Source: Lachnospiraceae bacterium
Lineage (GTDB): Bacteria; Bacillota; Clostridia; Lachnospirales; Lachnospiraceae
NCBI GenBank assembly: GCA_024699645.1
Contig: JAILPE010000085.1
Coordinates: forward strand, 1-35,740
DNA length: 35,740 nt
Direction of reading: 5' to 3'
A program made the position numbers and the translations under genes. Every line of letters starts with the position of its first letter. Position 1 is the stretch's first letter. The notes under the pieces are model-generated. The model had not been told where the DNA came from. It searched no databases and saw only the letters and a list, made by a program, of their open reading frames with translations. This document shows positions 24,712 to 32,723 of the stretch, in pieces.

Positions 24712-26508
24712 ATGCCAGATATCCCTTACAATGTCAATGTATCCAAAATCGATGTTTCGGGCTTTTTAACTAACATTGGTCATGAAGTTCGCATCCCCAT
24801 GAAAATGATCCTTGGGAGCGCTGAACTTATCTCTCATGAAAATATCAGCAAAAAGGTTCATGAGAGCGTCAATAACATCAGACAGGCTGCTGATATGCTT
24901 TTGGGAATAACCGAAGATATCATCGACCTGGTTCGTATGTGTAACGGAAACCTTGTTATTAATGAAGCTGAATATAAAACAGAGGAACTCCTCGTAGAGA
25001 TCAGGAGCAACCTTGAAGGTCGCGCGACGGCTGCCGGCATAGACGTTGATATTTCAGTTGACGGCGCTCTTCCGTACAGGCTGTTAGGTGACAGAGAGAG
25101 GATCCGGTTAATGATCGAAAAGCTCCTCTCGAATGCGCTTGCGCTGACATCTTCAGGTAAGATGAAATTTGCCGTTAAGATCATGAAGGGCGGTCCGGGA
25201 ACCTGTTTCGTGAAGTTTGACATAACCGACGGTTCCGACAGAGAGCTCCCCGATGAGATAGTCAAGATCGTCTCGGGCATTGAGATCAGTTCACAGGATT
25301 GCATCACGACATCCGACGGTAATGCGGTGAGGGTATTCCTTGTAAAGCATCTTGCGGAGATGATGGGCGGAAAGCTTACTGCGATCAGCACGCAAAGGGG
25401 ATCAAATGTGCTTTCGCTTCTTATAGCACAGAAGACCGTCGGAACGGGCCTGAATTCTGACTATGAAGCAGCCGAGGAGGAACTCGGCGAAGAGGGAAAA
25501 GATGAAGTGTTTGCAGCTCCGACCGCCAGGGTCCTGATCGTGGATGAAGCGGAAGCGGCAAATCGTAAGATGATCAAAACGTTTAAAAAGTATTCGATAG
25601 ATGTTGACATTGCAGACAGCGGAGCCCAGGCGATCGAGCTGTGCAAAAAGATCGATTACGATATAGTGCTCGAAGGAAAAAACGTTAAGGAGATCGACGG
25701 AGTCACACTCGAAAAATCGCTCAAATCACTTGACGGAAAAGAAAAACTTTGCGTCGCAACCTTCGGATTTGAGGCGGAGGGTTTTGACGGAATGTTTGAT
25801 CCCAAGGCTTCTGACGAAGAACAGAAAAAATTCCTTGAAAAGCATATTCCTGCCGAAAAGATCAATGCCGTCAGCAAGAAGCAGTATACAGGCAAGGGGT
25901 TAGAAGCGCTTGAAGAACTCGGACTTAATACAAAGGTGGCCCTTGCCAATTTCAACGGCGACGAAGACGAATATAAAGACGTTCTTCTCACGCTCTGCCG
26001 AAGCAGCGACACGAAAGGAAAGCTTCTCAGTCATTATATAGAAACTCACGATTATAAGAATTATATCGTGGCGATGCACGGAATCCTCGGTGTTGCACGC
26101 GTTATCGGAGCCGACTGGCTTGCAACGAAATCGAGGGAACTCGAAAAAGCGGCCAAGCAGGGTATATATGGTATAATCGAAAAAGAAACCATGCTTCTGA
26201 GCGATTATTTTGAGAAGCTTCTGTCGTCTATCAGGACGGTGCTTTCAACCGAAAACGAAGAGACGATAAAGGGTGAGATCAACAAGGAAGATCTTATGGG
26301 AATAATCGAGGAACTTCGCGGGTATCTGAATGAATACCAGCTTGACGAGGTCGAGGAGCTGTTCTTCACGCTTGCCCAGTTCGCATATCCGAATCCGCGC
26401 GTTATGGAACTCATACATGATGCGGAAGAACATATGCTTGACTATAAATATGCAGATGCTGCATCATGTCTTGATGAAGTAACAGACGTTTTGGAACATG
26501 ACGGGTAA
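24712..26508 (+). CDS. degenerate hybrid histidine kinase with pseudo-receiver and Hpt domains
   Basis: From ATG 24712 (GAGGTG just upstream) the product has 598 residues and no membrane segment. Residues 14-80 are a HisKA domain with H24 in GHEVRIPMKMILG. The HATPase-like region (about 95-240) keeps the N-box Asn (N141) but lacks both glycine motifs: the expected DxGxG place reads ITDGSDREL and the G2 place SDGNAVRVF. Residues 272-345 are receiver-like with D278/E279, but the phosphoacceptor place reads DIVLEGKNVKEIDG, so the Asp is gone (E321/G322). Residues about 405-505 are an Hpt-like helical domain with H456 in MHGILGVARVIGA. About 95 more residues, helical and acidic, follow. Family knowledge says such a protein is unlikely to autophosphorylate; acting as scaffold or phosphorelay is inference. 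Confidence 0.85.
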   Translation: MPDIPYNVNVSKIDVSGFLTNIGHEVRIPMKMILGSAELISHENISKKVHESVNNIRQAADMLLGITEDIIDLVRMCNGNLVINEAEYKTEELLVEIRSNLEGRATAAGIDVDISVDGALPYRLLGDRERIRLMIEKLLSNALALTSSGKMKFAVKIMKGGPGTCFVKFDITDGSDRELPDEIVKIVSGIEISSQDCITTSDGNAVRVFLVKHLAEMMGGKLTAISTQRGSNVLSLLIAQKTVGTGLNSDYEAAEEELGEEGKDEVFAAPTARVLIVDEAEAANRKMIKTFKKYSIDVDIADSGAQAIELCKKIDYDIVLEGKNVKEIDGVTLEKSLKSLDGKEKLCVATFGFEAEGFDGMFDPKASDEEQKKFLEKHIPAEKINAVSKKQYTGKGLEALEELGLNTKVALANFNGDEDEYKDVLLTLCRSSDTKGKLLSHYIETHDYKNYIVAMHGILGVARVIGADWLATKSRELEKAAKQGIYGIIEKETMLLSDYFEKLLSSIRTVLSTENEETIKGEINKEDLMGIIEELRGYLNEYQLDEVEELFFTLAQFAYPNPRVMELIHDAEEHMLDYKYADAASCLDEVTDVLEHDG

Positions 26509-26542
26509 TGTTATCGGTTAAGATTCATTAATAAATGAAAAG

Positions 26543-26595
26543 CCCCGAGATTGCCGTATGAGCTGACCCGTGAGGACGGCTGATCTCGGGATTAT
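26543..26595 (+). terminator. long imperfect hairpin, possible terminator
   Basis: CCCGAGAT..GCCGT (26544-26556) pairs with ACGGC..ATCTCGGG (26576-26590), about 13 pairs with a one-base bulge and a loop near 19 bases. The 3' flank ATTATTAT is U-rich only in part. It lies between the kinase-like gene and the aminopeptidase; termination or attenuation are both possible. Confidence 0.5.
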
Positions 26596-26617
26596 TATGG
26601 TAAACGGAGGAAAGAAA

Positions 26618-28033
26618 ATGGCAACAAAAACTGACCGTAAAACGGTCGATCCCAAAAAGAAGAAGACAGAAGATAAAAATGCGTGGTTGAAATACACGGC
26701 CGCTGACAGAAAAAAGCTCGATGCGCTTTGTAACGCATATATCGATTTTATTTCCGATTGCAAAACAGAACGCGAATGTACGGAAGAGATCATAAAGGAA
26801 GCCCGTGCACACGGATATAAGGATCTCGACAAAGTCAAGAAGCTCAAGGCGGGCGACAAGGTTTACCGCGTTAATAAGGGCAAGGCAGTGATCCTTTTCA
26901 ATGTGGGAAAAAGGCCGATCAGAGACGGATTTAAGATCCTCGGCGCCCATATAGATTCTCCGAGGCTTGACGTCAAGCAGAACCCGCTTTATGAAGATAC
27001 TCAGCTTGCGCTCCTTGACACTCATTACTACGGCGGAATAAAGAAGTATCAGTGGGTGACCTTGCCTATGGCCATTCACGGCGTTATCTGCAAGAAAGAC
27101 GGAACGACCGTCAAGGTTGTATTTGGAGAAGACCCCGCCGATCCCGTTGTCGGAATTTCGGATCTCCTCATCCACCTCGCACAAGATCAGATGAAAAAGG
27201 ATGCGCCGAAGGTAGTTGAAGGAGAGGACCTCAACGTTCTTGTCGGAAGCATTCCGGTAAAAGGCGAAGAGAAGGATGCCGTAAAGGCGGGAATCCTCAA
27301 GATCCTCAAAGACAAGTACGGAATGACAGAGGACGACTTTATGTCGGCGGAGCTCGAGATCGTTCCCGCGGGAAGAGCAAGACATTACGGCCTTGATTCG
27401 AGCATGATCATCGGATACGGGCAGGATGACAGGGTATGTGCATATACATCGGCGCAGGCAATGTTCAACGTTACCGATGTCGATCGCACGTCAATCTGCA
27501 TACTTACCGACAAGGAAGAGATCGGAAGCGTCGGCGCGACAGGAATGACATCGAGATTTTTTGAGAATTCCGTAGCGGAGCTTATGGACAGACTCGGTTG
27601 CTATAACGAGCTTGACCTCAGAAGAGCCCTTGCGGCATCGCATATGCTTTCTTCCGATGTTAATGCGGCTTTCGATCCCAACTATCCTTCTGTTATGGAA
27701 AAGAAGAATTGCGCCTATTTCGGAAAGGGCATGGCTTTCAGCAAATTTACGGGGTCAAGGGGAAAATCCGGATCAAACGATGCAAATCCTGAGTTTATCG
27801 CACAATTACGTGCGGCGCTTGATAAACATAATGTTTCGTACCAGATGGCGGAACTTGGAAAGGTTGATCTCGGAGGAGGCGGAACCATCGCTTACATCCT
27901 GGCAGAGTACGGCATGGAGGTCATCGACAGCGGAGTCGGACTTCACAACATGCACGCACCATGGGAAGTTTCGAGCAAAGCGGATATCTATGAGACCACG
28001 AGAGGGTACGAAGCATTTTTAAATGAAATTTAA
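26618..28033 (+). CDS. M18 family aminopeptidase
   Basis: The 471-residue product is a cytosolic di-metal aminopeptidase of the M18 (aspartyl aminopeptidase/aminopeptidase I) family. Family landmarks are LGAHIDSPRLD (metal His and Asp region), DTHYYGGIKKYQW, LTDKEEIGSVGATG (catalytic Glu pair), DDRVCAYTS, and GLHNMHAPWEVSSKAD (late metal His). ATG 26618 is chosen for the strong GGAGG upstream; an in-frame ATG at 26570 lies within the hairpin. The first 30 residues are Lys-rich and variable. The ECF sigma gene starts 29 bases after the stop and may be co-transcribed. Confidence 0.95.
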   Translation: MATKTDRKTVDPKKKKTEDKNAWLKYTAADRKKLDALCNAYIDFISDCKTERECTEEIIKEARAHGYKDLDKVKKLKAGDKVYRVNKGKAVILFNVGKRPIRDGFKILGAHIDSPRLDVKQNPLYEDTQLALLDTHYYGGIKKYQWVTLPMAIHGVICKKDGTTVKVVFGEDPADPVVGISDLLIHLAQDQMKKDAPKVVEGEDLNVLVGSIPVKGEEKDAVKAGILKILKDKYGMTEDDFMSAELEIVPAGRARHYGLDSSMIIGYGQDDRVCAYTSAQAMFNVTDVDRTSICILTDKEEIGSVGATGMTSRFFENSVAELMDRLGCYNELDLRRALAASHMLSSDVNAAFDPNYPSVMEKKNCAYFGKGMAFSKFTGSRGKSGSNDANPEFIAQLRAALDKHNVSYQMAELGKVDLGGGGTIAYILAEYGMEVIDSGVGLHNMHAPWEVSSKADIYETTRGYEAFLNEI

Positions 28034-28062
28034 GGGAACCAAAAAGGAAGGGGGATCGTCTA

Positions 28063-28644
28063 ATGGGTACAGAGACGAAGAGCGGCATTGAGCCGGAGAC
28101 CGGACAGGTAAACAACGCTGCTCCGGAAACTGCGGATCGCAGCAATACCGCTTATGACATAGAGACTCTGATCAAAGAGTACGGTAACGATGTCCTCAGA
28201 ACGGCATATTCATTCGTAAGAGACCGAGAGGCTGCGAATGATATGTTTCAGGAGACGTTTATTAAGGCAAATTACAACCTTGATAAATTCAGGGGCGACA
28301 GCTCGATCAAAACCTGGCTTATAAGGATCACGGTCAATGTATGCAAGGATTACTTAAAGAGCGCATACCAGAAAAAAGTCGTTCCGATGACGCAGGTTGA
28401 AGAGGACAGTCTCAGAGTTGAAGACGATTACGAGCAGATTGAAAACGCGGACCGCGATGAGCAGATCAGACGTACCGTAGATTCTCTGCCCGAGAATTAT
28501 CGTGAAGTTGTTTTATGTGTATATTTCCGTGATATGAGCGTTGCCGATACGTCGGCTGCACTTGGTGTGCCCGAAGGAACGGTCAAGAGTCGACTCGCCC
28601 GAGCGCGTGAAGTATTAAGATCAAAATTGGAAGGGAGGCTGTAA
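28063..28644 (+). CDS. ECF (extracytoplasmic function) sigma factor
   Basis: The 193-residue product has sigma region 2 (about 34-100: DVLRTAYSFVRDREAANDMFQETFIKAN, given here in parts, then FRGDSSIKTWLIRI) and region 4 (about 137-190: LPENYREVVLCVYF, then VPEGTVKSRLARAREVL, the recognition helix). The acidic region between them is typical. The first 28 residues are a variable polar extension. ATG 28063 follows GGAAGGGGG. The next gene begins three bases after the stop and encodes a membrane protein in the usual anti-sigma position. The ECF group and target promoter were not determined. Confidence 0.95.
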   Translation: MGTETKSGIEPETGQVNNAAPETADRSNTAYDIETLIKEYGNDVLRTAYSFVRDREAANDMFQETFIKANYNLDKFRGDSSIKTWLIRITVNVCKDYLKSAYQKKVVPMTQVEEDSLRVEDDYEQIENADRDEQIRRTVDSLPENYREVVLCVYFRDMSVADTSAALGVPEGTVKSRLARAREVLRSKLEGRL

Positions 28645-28647
28645 GTC

Positions 28648-29904
28648 ATGACTGATTTTGACAAGGAATTTGACGAATTATTAAAAAATGCACTTAACAA
28701 TGACAGTGAATTGAACGGCCTCACTATGGATGATGAATTGATCGCATCCACCATGAAGGCAATTGATGAAGCCGCTCCCCGCAAGGAAGAAATCAGAGCT
28801 TCATATGACGAGAGTTTTGGCGACAGCGCTATGGAAGCGATCGCTGCTTCAAGTGACGGGAGCAATGACGGCAGCGGTAAAGGAACGCTTGTTGCTTTGC
28901 ATGAGGAACGCCCCGTTGAAGGACGTAAAGAGAAGAAGAGCTTCTTTACAAAAGGCAATATCGCGATCATCTTCAGTGTGGTGGCGGGAGTTGCCGCGCT
29001 TGTTGTTGCAGTTGTGTTTATGAACGGCAATTTCGCTTCGAAGGAAGCTGCTGATATGAGCATGTCGGAAACTGCAACGTACGACTACGTAAGCACCGAA
29101 GCTGCTGCACCTCGGGCGATGATCGAGGAGGCTGAGCAAAATGAGACCGCAAAGTCGGAAAGCGCAGTTTTCGGCGGATATGTCGGTAGTGGCGGGAATG
29201 GTGGCAACGGCGCCGGGGTGAACGGTTTCACAGCGCCTGCCGATGACGGTTTGTACTATTTTGAAGACGAATCGCTTTATGCTAAGAAAGAGGAAACAAG
29301 CGGGCTTTTGGATAATGTTTATACTGTGTATGACAAGACTCTTTATAAGCCTATATATGACCTGATCAGATCGTCTGCGATCGGTGAACCGGTTGTCTTT
29401 GAGGAAGGAAAAGGCACAAACGAAGTTGCGGCAGACAGCACGAGTGTGCCTGAAGAAAACAGCACGGAAGCAGGAAGCGCTGTTTCGGCCGGTGATGAAA
29501 AAGATGACGAGGAATTAGATATCACAGATCCCCAAAAGCTTGCAGAAGCGCTCAAGGAATCAAAGGAAATGCTTGAAAATACGGGTGGACTTCCTTCTGA
29601 AAATGTAGAGGAAGTGATCGGTTCTATCGAGGTCGGAGACGAGACATATCCCGATTTTGAATATGCGCCGGAAAAGAATCCGTTCTGGACGCCTATAGAG
29701 GATGCGTCGGACGAAACACTTTCCGCTTATGCTCCCATAATCGTCGTGTACGACAAGGATGAACGGTCAGACTTTGATGTGTGCGTCCAGGTGTTTGAGG
29801 ATAGGTGCGTGGTATATGATTTCGCTATCGGAAGTATGACGACATACACGGTAGAGAACGGAAAAGATCTTGCTGAAGAGATCCACCGGATCGTGTCTCA
29901 ATAA
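28648..29904 (+). CDS. putative membrane anti-sigma factor
   Basis: The 418-residue product starts three bases after the sigma gene (ribosome binding site GGGAGG). Residues 1-103 are cytosolic and acidic/helical (TDFDKEFDELLKNALNN), fitting a sigma-binding domain. There is no HxxxCxxC zinc motif. Residues 104-125 are a single membrane helix. The remaining 290 residues are extracytoplasmic: a Ser/Thr/Glu-rich stretch, a Gly-rich segment (GGYVGSGGNGGNGAG), a folded-looking region about 200-250, an acidic linker, and a C-terminal strand-rich domain. Position and topology support an anti-sigma role; family membership is not recognised. Two long disordered acidic linkers are unusual. Confidence 0.82.
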   Translation: MTDFDKEFDELLKNALNNDSELNGLTMDDELIASTMKAIDEAAPRKEEIRASYDESFGDSAMEAIAASSDGSNDGSGKGTLVALHEERPVEGRKEKKSFFTKGNIAIIFSVVAGVAALVVAVVFMNGNFASKEAADMSMSETATYDYVSTEAAAPRAMIEEAEQNETAKSESAVFGGYVGSGGNGGNGAGVNGFTAPADDGLYYFEDESLYAKKEETSGLLDNVYTVYDKTLYKPIYDLIRSSAIGEPVVFEEGKGTNEVAADSTSVPEENSTEAGSAVSAGDEKDDEELDITDPQKLAEALKESKEMLENTGGLPSENVEEVIGSIEVGDETYPDFEYAPEKNPFWTPIEDASDETLSAYAPIIVVYDKDERSDFDVCVQVFEDRCVVYDFAIGSMTTYTVENGKDLAEEIHRIVSQ

Positions 29905-29929
29905 AATTGCTTTTTACTATAGAAAACGC

Positions 29930-29958
29930 TTGTAACTGAATATGAAAAAGTTTATGAT
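29930..29958 (+). promoter_or_regulatory. promoter of dut
   Basis: TTGTAA (29930-29935), a 17-base spacer and TATGAT (29953-29958) lie about 35 bases before the dut start codon. Confidence 0.7.
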
Positions 29959-29992
29959 ATTATTCAGATGATCAAGAGGGGATATTATTCAC

Positions 29993-30496
29993 ATGGTGAG
30001 AATGGCGCAGTTTCAAAAGGTTTCAAGTGCGCAGTTTGTCGAGTCAGCTGTTGACAAACTGGGGATCTCGGGAGCCGAGGCATTGCGCGTATATGATACG
30101 ATCGTTCTTCCCAAGAGGGCGACGAGCGGTAGCGCGGGGTATGATTTTTATACACCCGTTCGGATCGAGCTTGCCCCCGGGGAAGACATGAGCGTTCCGA
30201 CAGGAATAAGAGCCAGGATCGATGAGGGATGGGTGCTGATGCTGTACCCGAGAAGCGGTCTGGGCTTTAAGTTCGGGATGAGACTCAGCAATACGGTCGG
30301 TATTATTGACAGTGATTATTATCATTCTGACAATGAGGGACATATCATCGCGAAGATCGTAAACGGCTCGAAAGACAAAACGCTTGTTGTTGAACCCGGA
30401 AAAGGGTTTATACAGGGCGTCTTTTCGGGTTTCGGGATCACTGTGGACGACGAAGCCGACGGTGTTCGAAACGGGGGATTCGGGAGTACGAATTAA
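29993..30496 (+). CDS. dut: deoxyuridine 5'-triphosphate nucleotidohydrolase (dUTPase)
   Basis: The 167-residue product hydrolyses dUTP to dUMP, keeping uracil out of DNA. The five trimeric-dUTPase motifs are visible: SAGYDFYTP (I), PRSGLGFK (II), NTVGIIDSDYYHSDNEGHI (III, with a longer loop than the usual GVIDxDYRGE), GKGFIQGVF (IV) and NGGFGSTN (V). The N terminus has about 30 extra residues before the core. ATG 29993 follows AGAGGGG by ten bases; ATG 30002 is an alternative. ddh follows after 66 bases and may be on the same transcript. Confidence 0.95.
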   Translation: MVRMAQFQKVSSAQFVESAVDKLGISGAEALRVYDTIVLPKRATSGSAGYDFYTPVRIELAPGEDMSVPTGIRARIDEGWVLMLYPRSGLGFKFGMRLSNTVGIIDSDYYHSDNEGHIIAKIVNGSKDKTLVVEPGKGFIQGVFSGFGITVDDEADGVRNGGFGSTN

Positions 30497-30562
30497 AGAT
30501 AGGAAGCCTTGGGGATGCAAGATATGCGTTATGAGAGGCTTGACCGAAGGAGATAAAATTTT

Positions 30563-31543
30563 ATGACAAGACTTGGTATACTCGGCTACGGTAACCTCGG
30601 GAGGGGAATTGAATTTGCAGCCGCACAGAACAGCGATATGGAGCTTAAAGCGATCTTTACAAGACGTGATCCGAAAACTCTGAAAATAAACAGCAATGCA
30701 CAGATTTACAGTGCGGCAGATCTTGCTGCACACAAGGATGAGATCGACGTGCTCATCATGTGCGGAGGAAGCGCAACAGACCTTCCCAAGCAGACACCCG
30801 AAGCTGTTAAATATTTCAATGTTGTCGACAGCTTTGACACTCATGCAAGAATTCCCGAGCATTTTAAAAATGTTGACGAGGCAGCCAAAAAGTCCGGAAA
30901 GATCGGCTTTATATCGGTAGGCTGGGATCCCGGTATGTTTTCACTTGCAAGGCTTTACTCGAATGCGATCCTCGTTAACGGTGCCGATTATACATTCTGG
31001 GGAAGAGGCGTAAGCCAGGGACACTCTGATGCGGTTCGCCGTATCGAAGGCGTTAAGGATGCACGCCAGTATACAGTCCCCGTACCTGAGGCTGTAGCAG
31101 CAGTCAGAAACGGAGAGATGCCGCAGCTTACAACCGCACAGAAGCATACGCGTGAGTGCTTCGTTGTAGCTGAGGACGGAGCAGATAAGGCAAGGATCGA
31201 AAAAGAGATCAAGACGATGCCCAACTATTTTGCGGATTACAATACAACGGTTCATTTTATCTCACAGGAGGAGATGGACCGTGATCATAAGGGATTGCCT
31301 CACGGTGGAAGTGTTATCCGTACCGGAAAAACAGGTGCAGATAATGCCCATACACATACGATCGAGTACAGCTTAAAGCTTGATTCAAATCCTGAGTTTA
31401 CATCGAGCGTGCTTGTTGCATTTGCAAGAGCTGCACACAGGATGAACGAGAGCGGTATGAGCGGTGCCAAAACAGTATTTGATGTACCTCCGATCATGCT
31501 TCTTAAGGATGATCCCGATTTCGCGAGAGCACATCTGTTATAA
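30563..31543 (+). CDS. ddh: meso-diaminopimelate dehydrogenase
   Basis: The 326-residue enzyme makes meso-diaminopimelate from tetrahydrodipicolinate in one NADPH-dependent step, feeding lysine and peptidoglycan synthesis. The N terminus is a dinucleotide fold (LGILGYGNLGRGIE), followed by MCGGSATDLP, VVDSFDTHARIP and the substrate-binding block SVGWDPGMFSLARLY, all typical of Ddh. Length is usual for the family. GAAGGAG lies 11 bases before ATG 30563. Presence of Ddh implies the short variant of the lysine pathway. The last codons and TAA fall in a three-copy repeat that runs toward the amidase gene. Confidence 0.96.
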   Translation: MTRLGILGYGNLGRGIEFAAAQNSDMELKAIFTRRDPKTLKINSNAQIYSAADLAAHKDEIDVLIMCGGSATDLPKQTPEAVKYFNVVDSFDTHARIPEHFKNVDEAAKKSGKIGFISVGWDPGMFSLARLYSNAILVNGADYTFWGRGVSQGHSDAVRRIEGVKDARQYTVPVPEAVAAVRNGEMPQLTTAQKHTRECFVVAEDGADKARIEKEIKTMPNYFADYNTTVHFISQEEMDRDHKGLPHGGSVIRTGKTGADNAHTHTIEYSLKLDSNPEFTSSVLVAFARAAHRMNESGMSGAKTVFDVPPIMLLKDDPDFARAHLL

Positions 31544-31628
31544 TCGGCGAAGCGTCGAGAACGGATTTGCTGTAATCATTGAAGCCGATAGGGAACATTT
31601 GTAATAATCATTGACGGCCGCAGGTCGG
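31530..31628. repeat. ~32 bp repeat x3 spanning the ddh stop codon
   Basis: CATCTGTTATAATC (31531-31545, containing the final codons and TAA of ddh) recurs as GATTTGCTGTAATCATTGA (from 31563) and CATTTGTAATAATCATTGA (from 31596). Copies 2 and 3 share AATCATTGA and a GC-rich second half. Spacing is about 32 bases. Confidence 0.75.
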
Positions 31629-31676
31629 TAATAGCTGCGGGAGGGAGAAACAAAGGGAAGAGAGGCCGAGCACGAC

Positions 31677-32624
31677 ATGTCCGGACGTATCAAGAGAGCA
31701 TTTGGATCGTTAATCTGCATAGTTGCCGCTGCGGGCATCCTGACGGGATGCGTGAGCACAGGCGGTAAGACGACTGACGCGCCCGAAAATCTTAAAAAGA
31801 CCGTGTCAGACGGCAGAATGCTCGTCCCGGATATCACAAGAGATACTCTTACACTTCCGCAGGATGCTTCGACATCTGCTGATGAGTCCCTCAAAACTCC
31901 CGGTAAATCTACTAAAAACGAAACTAAGGAACAGGTCGATGAAAAGATCATAGAAGGATCGCTCATTGACCCGGCAAAATACATCCCCGACCCCAATGCA
32001 CGAATAAAGATCGTTCTCGATCCGGGACATGGCGGAGTTCACGCCGGTGCTTCGTGTGACGGGATCGAAGAGAAAGACATTAACCTCAAGGTAGCTCTTA
32101 TGTGCAGAAACTACCTTGTAACTCATTACAGTGATGTTGCGGTATATATGACGCGCAGCATTGACAGGGAACTGAGCCCCACCCTTAAGGATGATCTTGA
32201 GGAAAGAGCAAATGTTGCGGAACACGCTGATGCTGACGCGCTTATAAGTATTCATTTTAACGCCTCGGAAAATCATGATTCATCCGGATCGATCGTTTAT
32301 GTTTCGAAGCGTGACAATGTTCATGAGGAATCGGCGCTTCTCGGAGATCAGATACTCGGAAGACTCGAAGATCTCGGTCTGGAGAGCCACGGGATTTCGA
32401 TACGTGACAGTAACGATCTGATGGACCCTGACGGTAATCCTTACGATTACTACGCGATCAACAGACATTGCGCGAAGAGAGACATCCCCGGGATCATTGT
32501 GGAACACGCATATATCGACAATCTCGCAGACAGGGATTTCATTGACAGTGATGAAGATCTGAGAGCCATAGCAGAAGCGGACGCACTCGGTATCGCAGCG
32601 CACTTTGAACTCACTTTGTATTGA
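31677..32624 (+). CDS. lipoprotein N-acetylmuramoyl-L-alanine amidase (Amidase_3)
   Basis: The 315-residue product has a lipoprotein signal (SLICIVAAAGILTGC, lipidated Cys at 25) and is predicted to be tethered outside the membrane. A polar spacer runs to about residue 105. The Amidase_3 zinc domain follows: IVLDPGHGG (first zinc His), GIEEKDINLKVA (zinc Glu), DADALISIHFNA (second zinc His) and GIIVEHAYIDN (catalytic Glu). It cleaves the bond between muramic acid and the stem peptide. The start ATG 31677 has GAGAGG about 12 bases upstream, a long spacing. It follows ddh after 133 bases of mostly repeats. The 3' end is duplicated downstream. Confidence 0.95.
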   Translation: MSGRIKRAFGSLICIVAAAGILTGCVSTGGKTTDAPENLKKTVSDGRMLVPDITRDTLTLPQDASTSADESLKTPGKSTKNETKEQVDEKIIEGSLIDPAKYIPDPNARIKIVLDPGHGGVHAGASCDGIEEKDINLKVALMCRNYLVTHYSDVAVYMTRSIDRELSPTLKDDLEERANVAEHADADALISIHFNASENHDSSGSIVYVSKRDNVHEESALLGDQILGRLEDLGLESHGISIRDSNDLMDPDGNPYDYYAINRHCAKRDIPGIIVEHAYIDNLADRDFIDSDEDLRAIAEADALGIAAHFELTLY

Positions 32625-32705
32625 AAGAGATGTTTTCAGACCGACACAGGTAAATATCTGTACTTTATGTTGAAAGAGATGTTTACGGCTTGACAAAATA
32701 GAAAG
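32612..32705. repeat. 49 bp duplication of the amidase 3' end
   Basis: CACTTTGTATTGAAAGAGATGTTT (the last three sense codons, the TGA and following bases, given here only as the match core ACTTT..TTGAAAGAGATGTTT) begins at 32612 and recurs at 32661. The second copy continues as CGGCTTGACAAAAT, where the first has AGACCGACACAGGT. The second copy therefore holds the -35 box of the following promoter. Confidence 0.85.
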
Positions 32706-32717
32706 CCGTGTTAAAAT
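32690..32717 (+). promoter_or_regulatory. promoter of the T-box/hisS transcript
   Basis: A perfect -35 TTGACA (32690-32695), a 16-base spacer and TAAAAT (32712-32717). Transcription would start near 32724, just ahead of the T-box leader. Confidence 0.8.
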
Positions 32718-32723
32718 AAGGAA

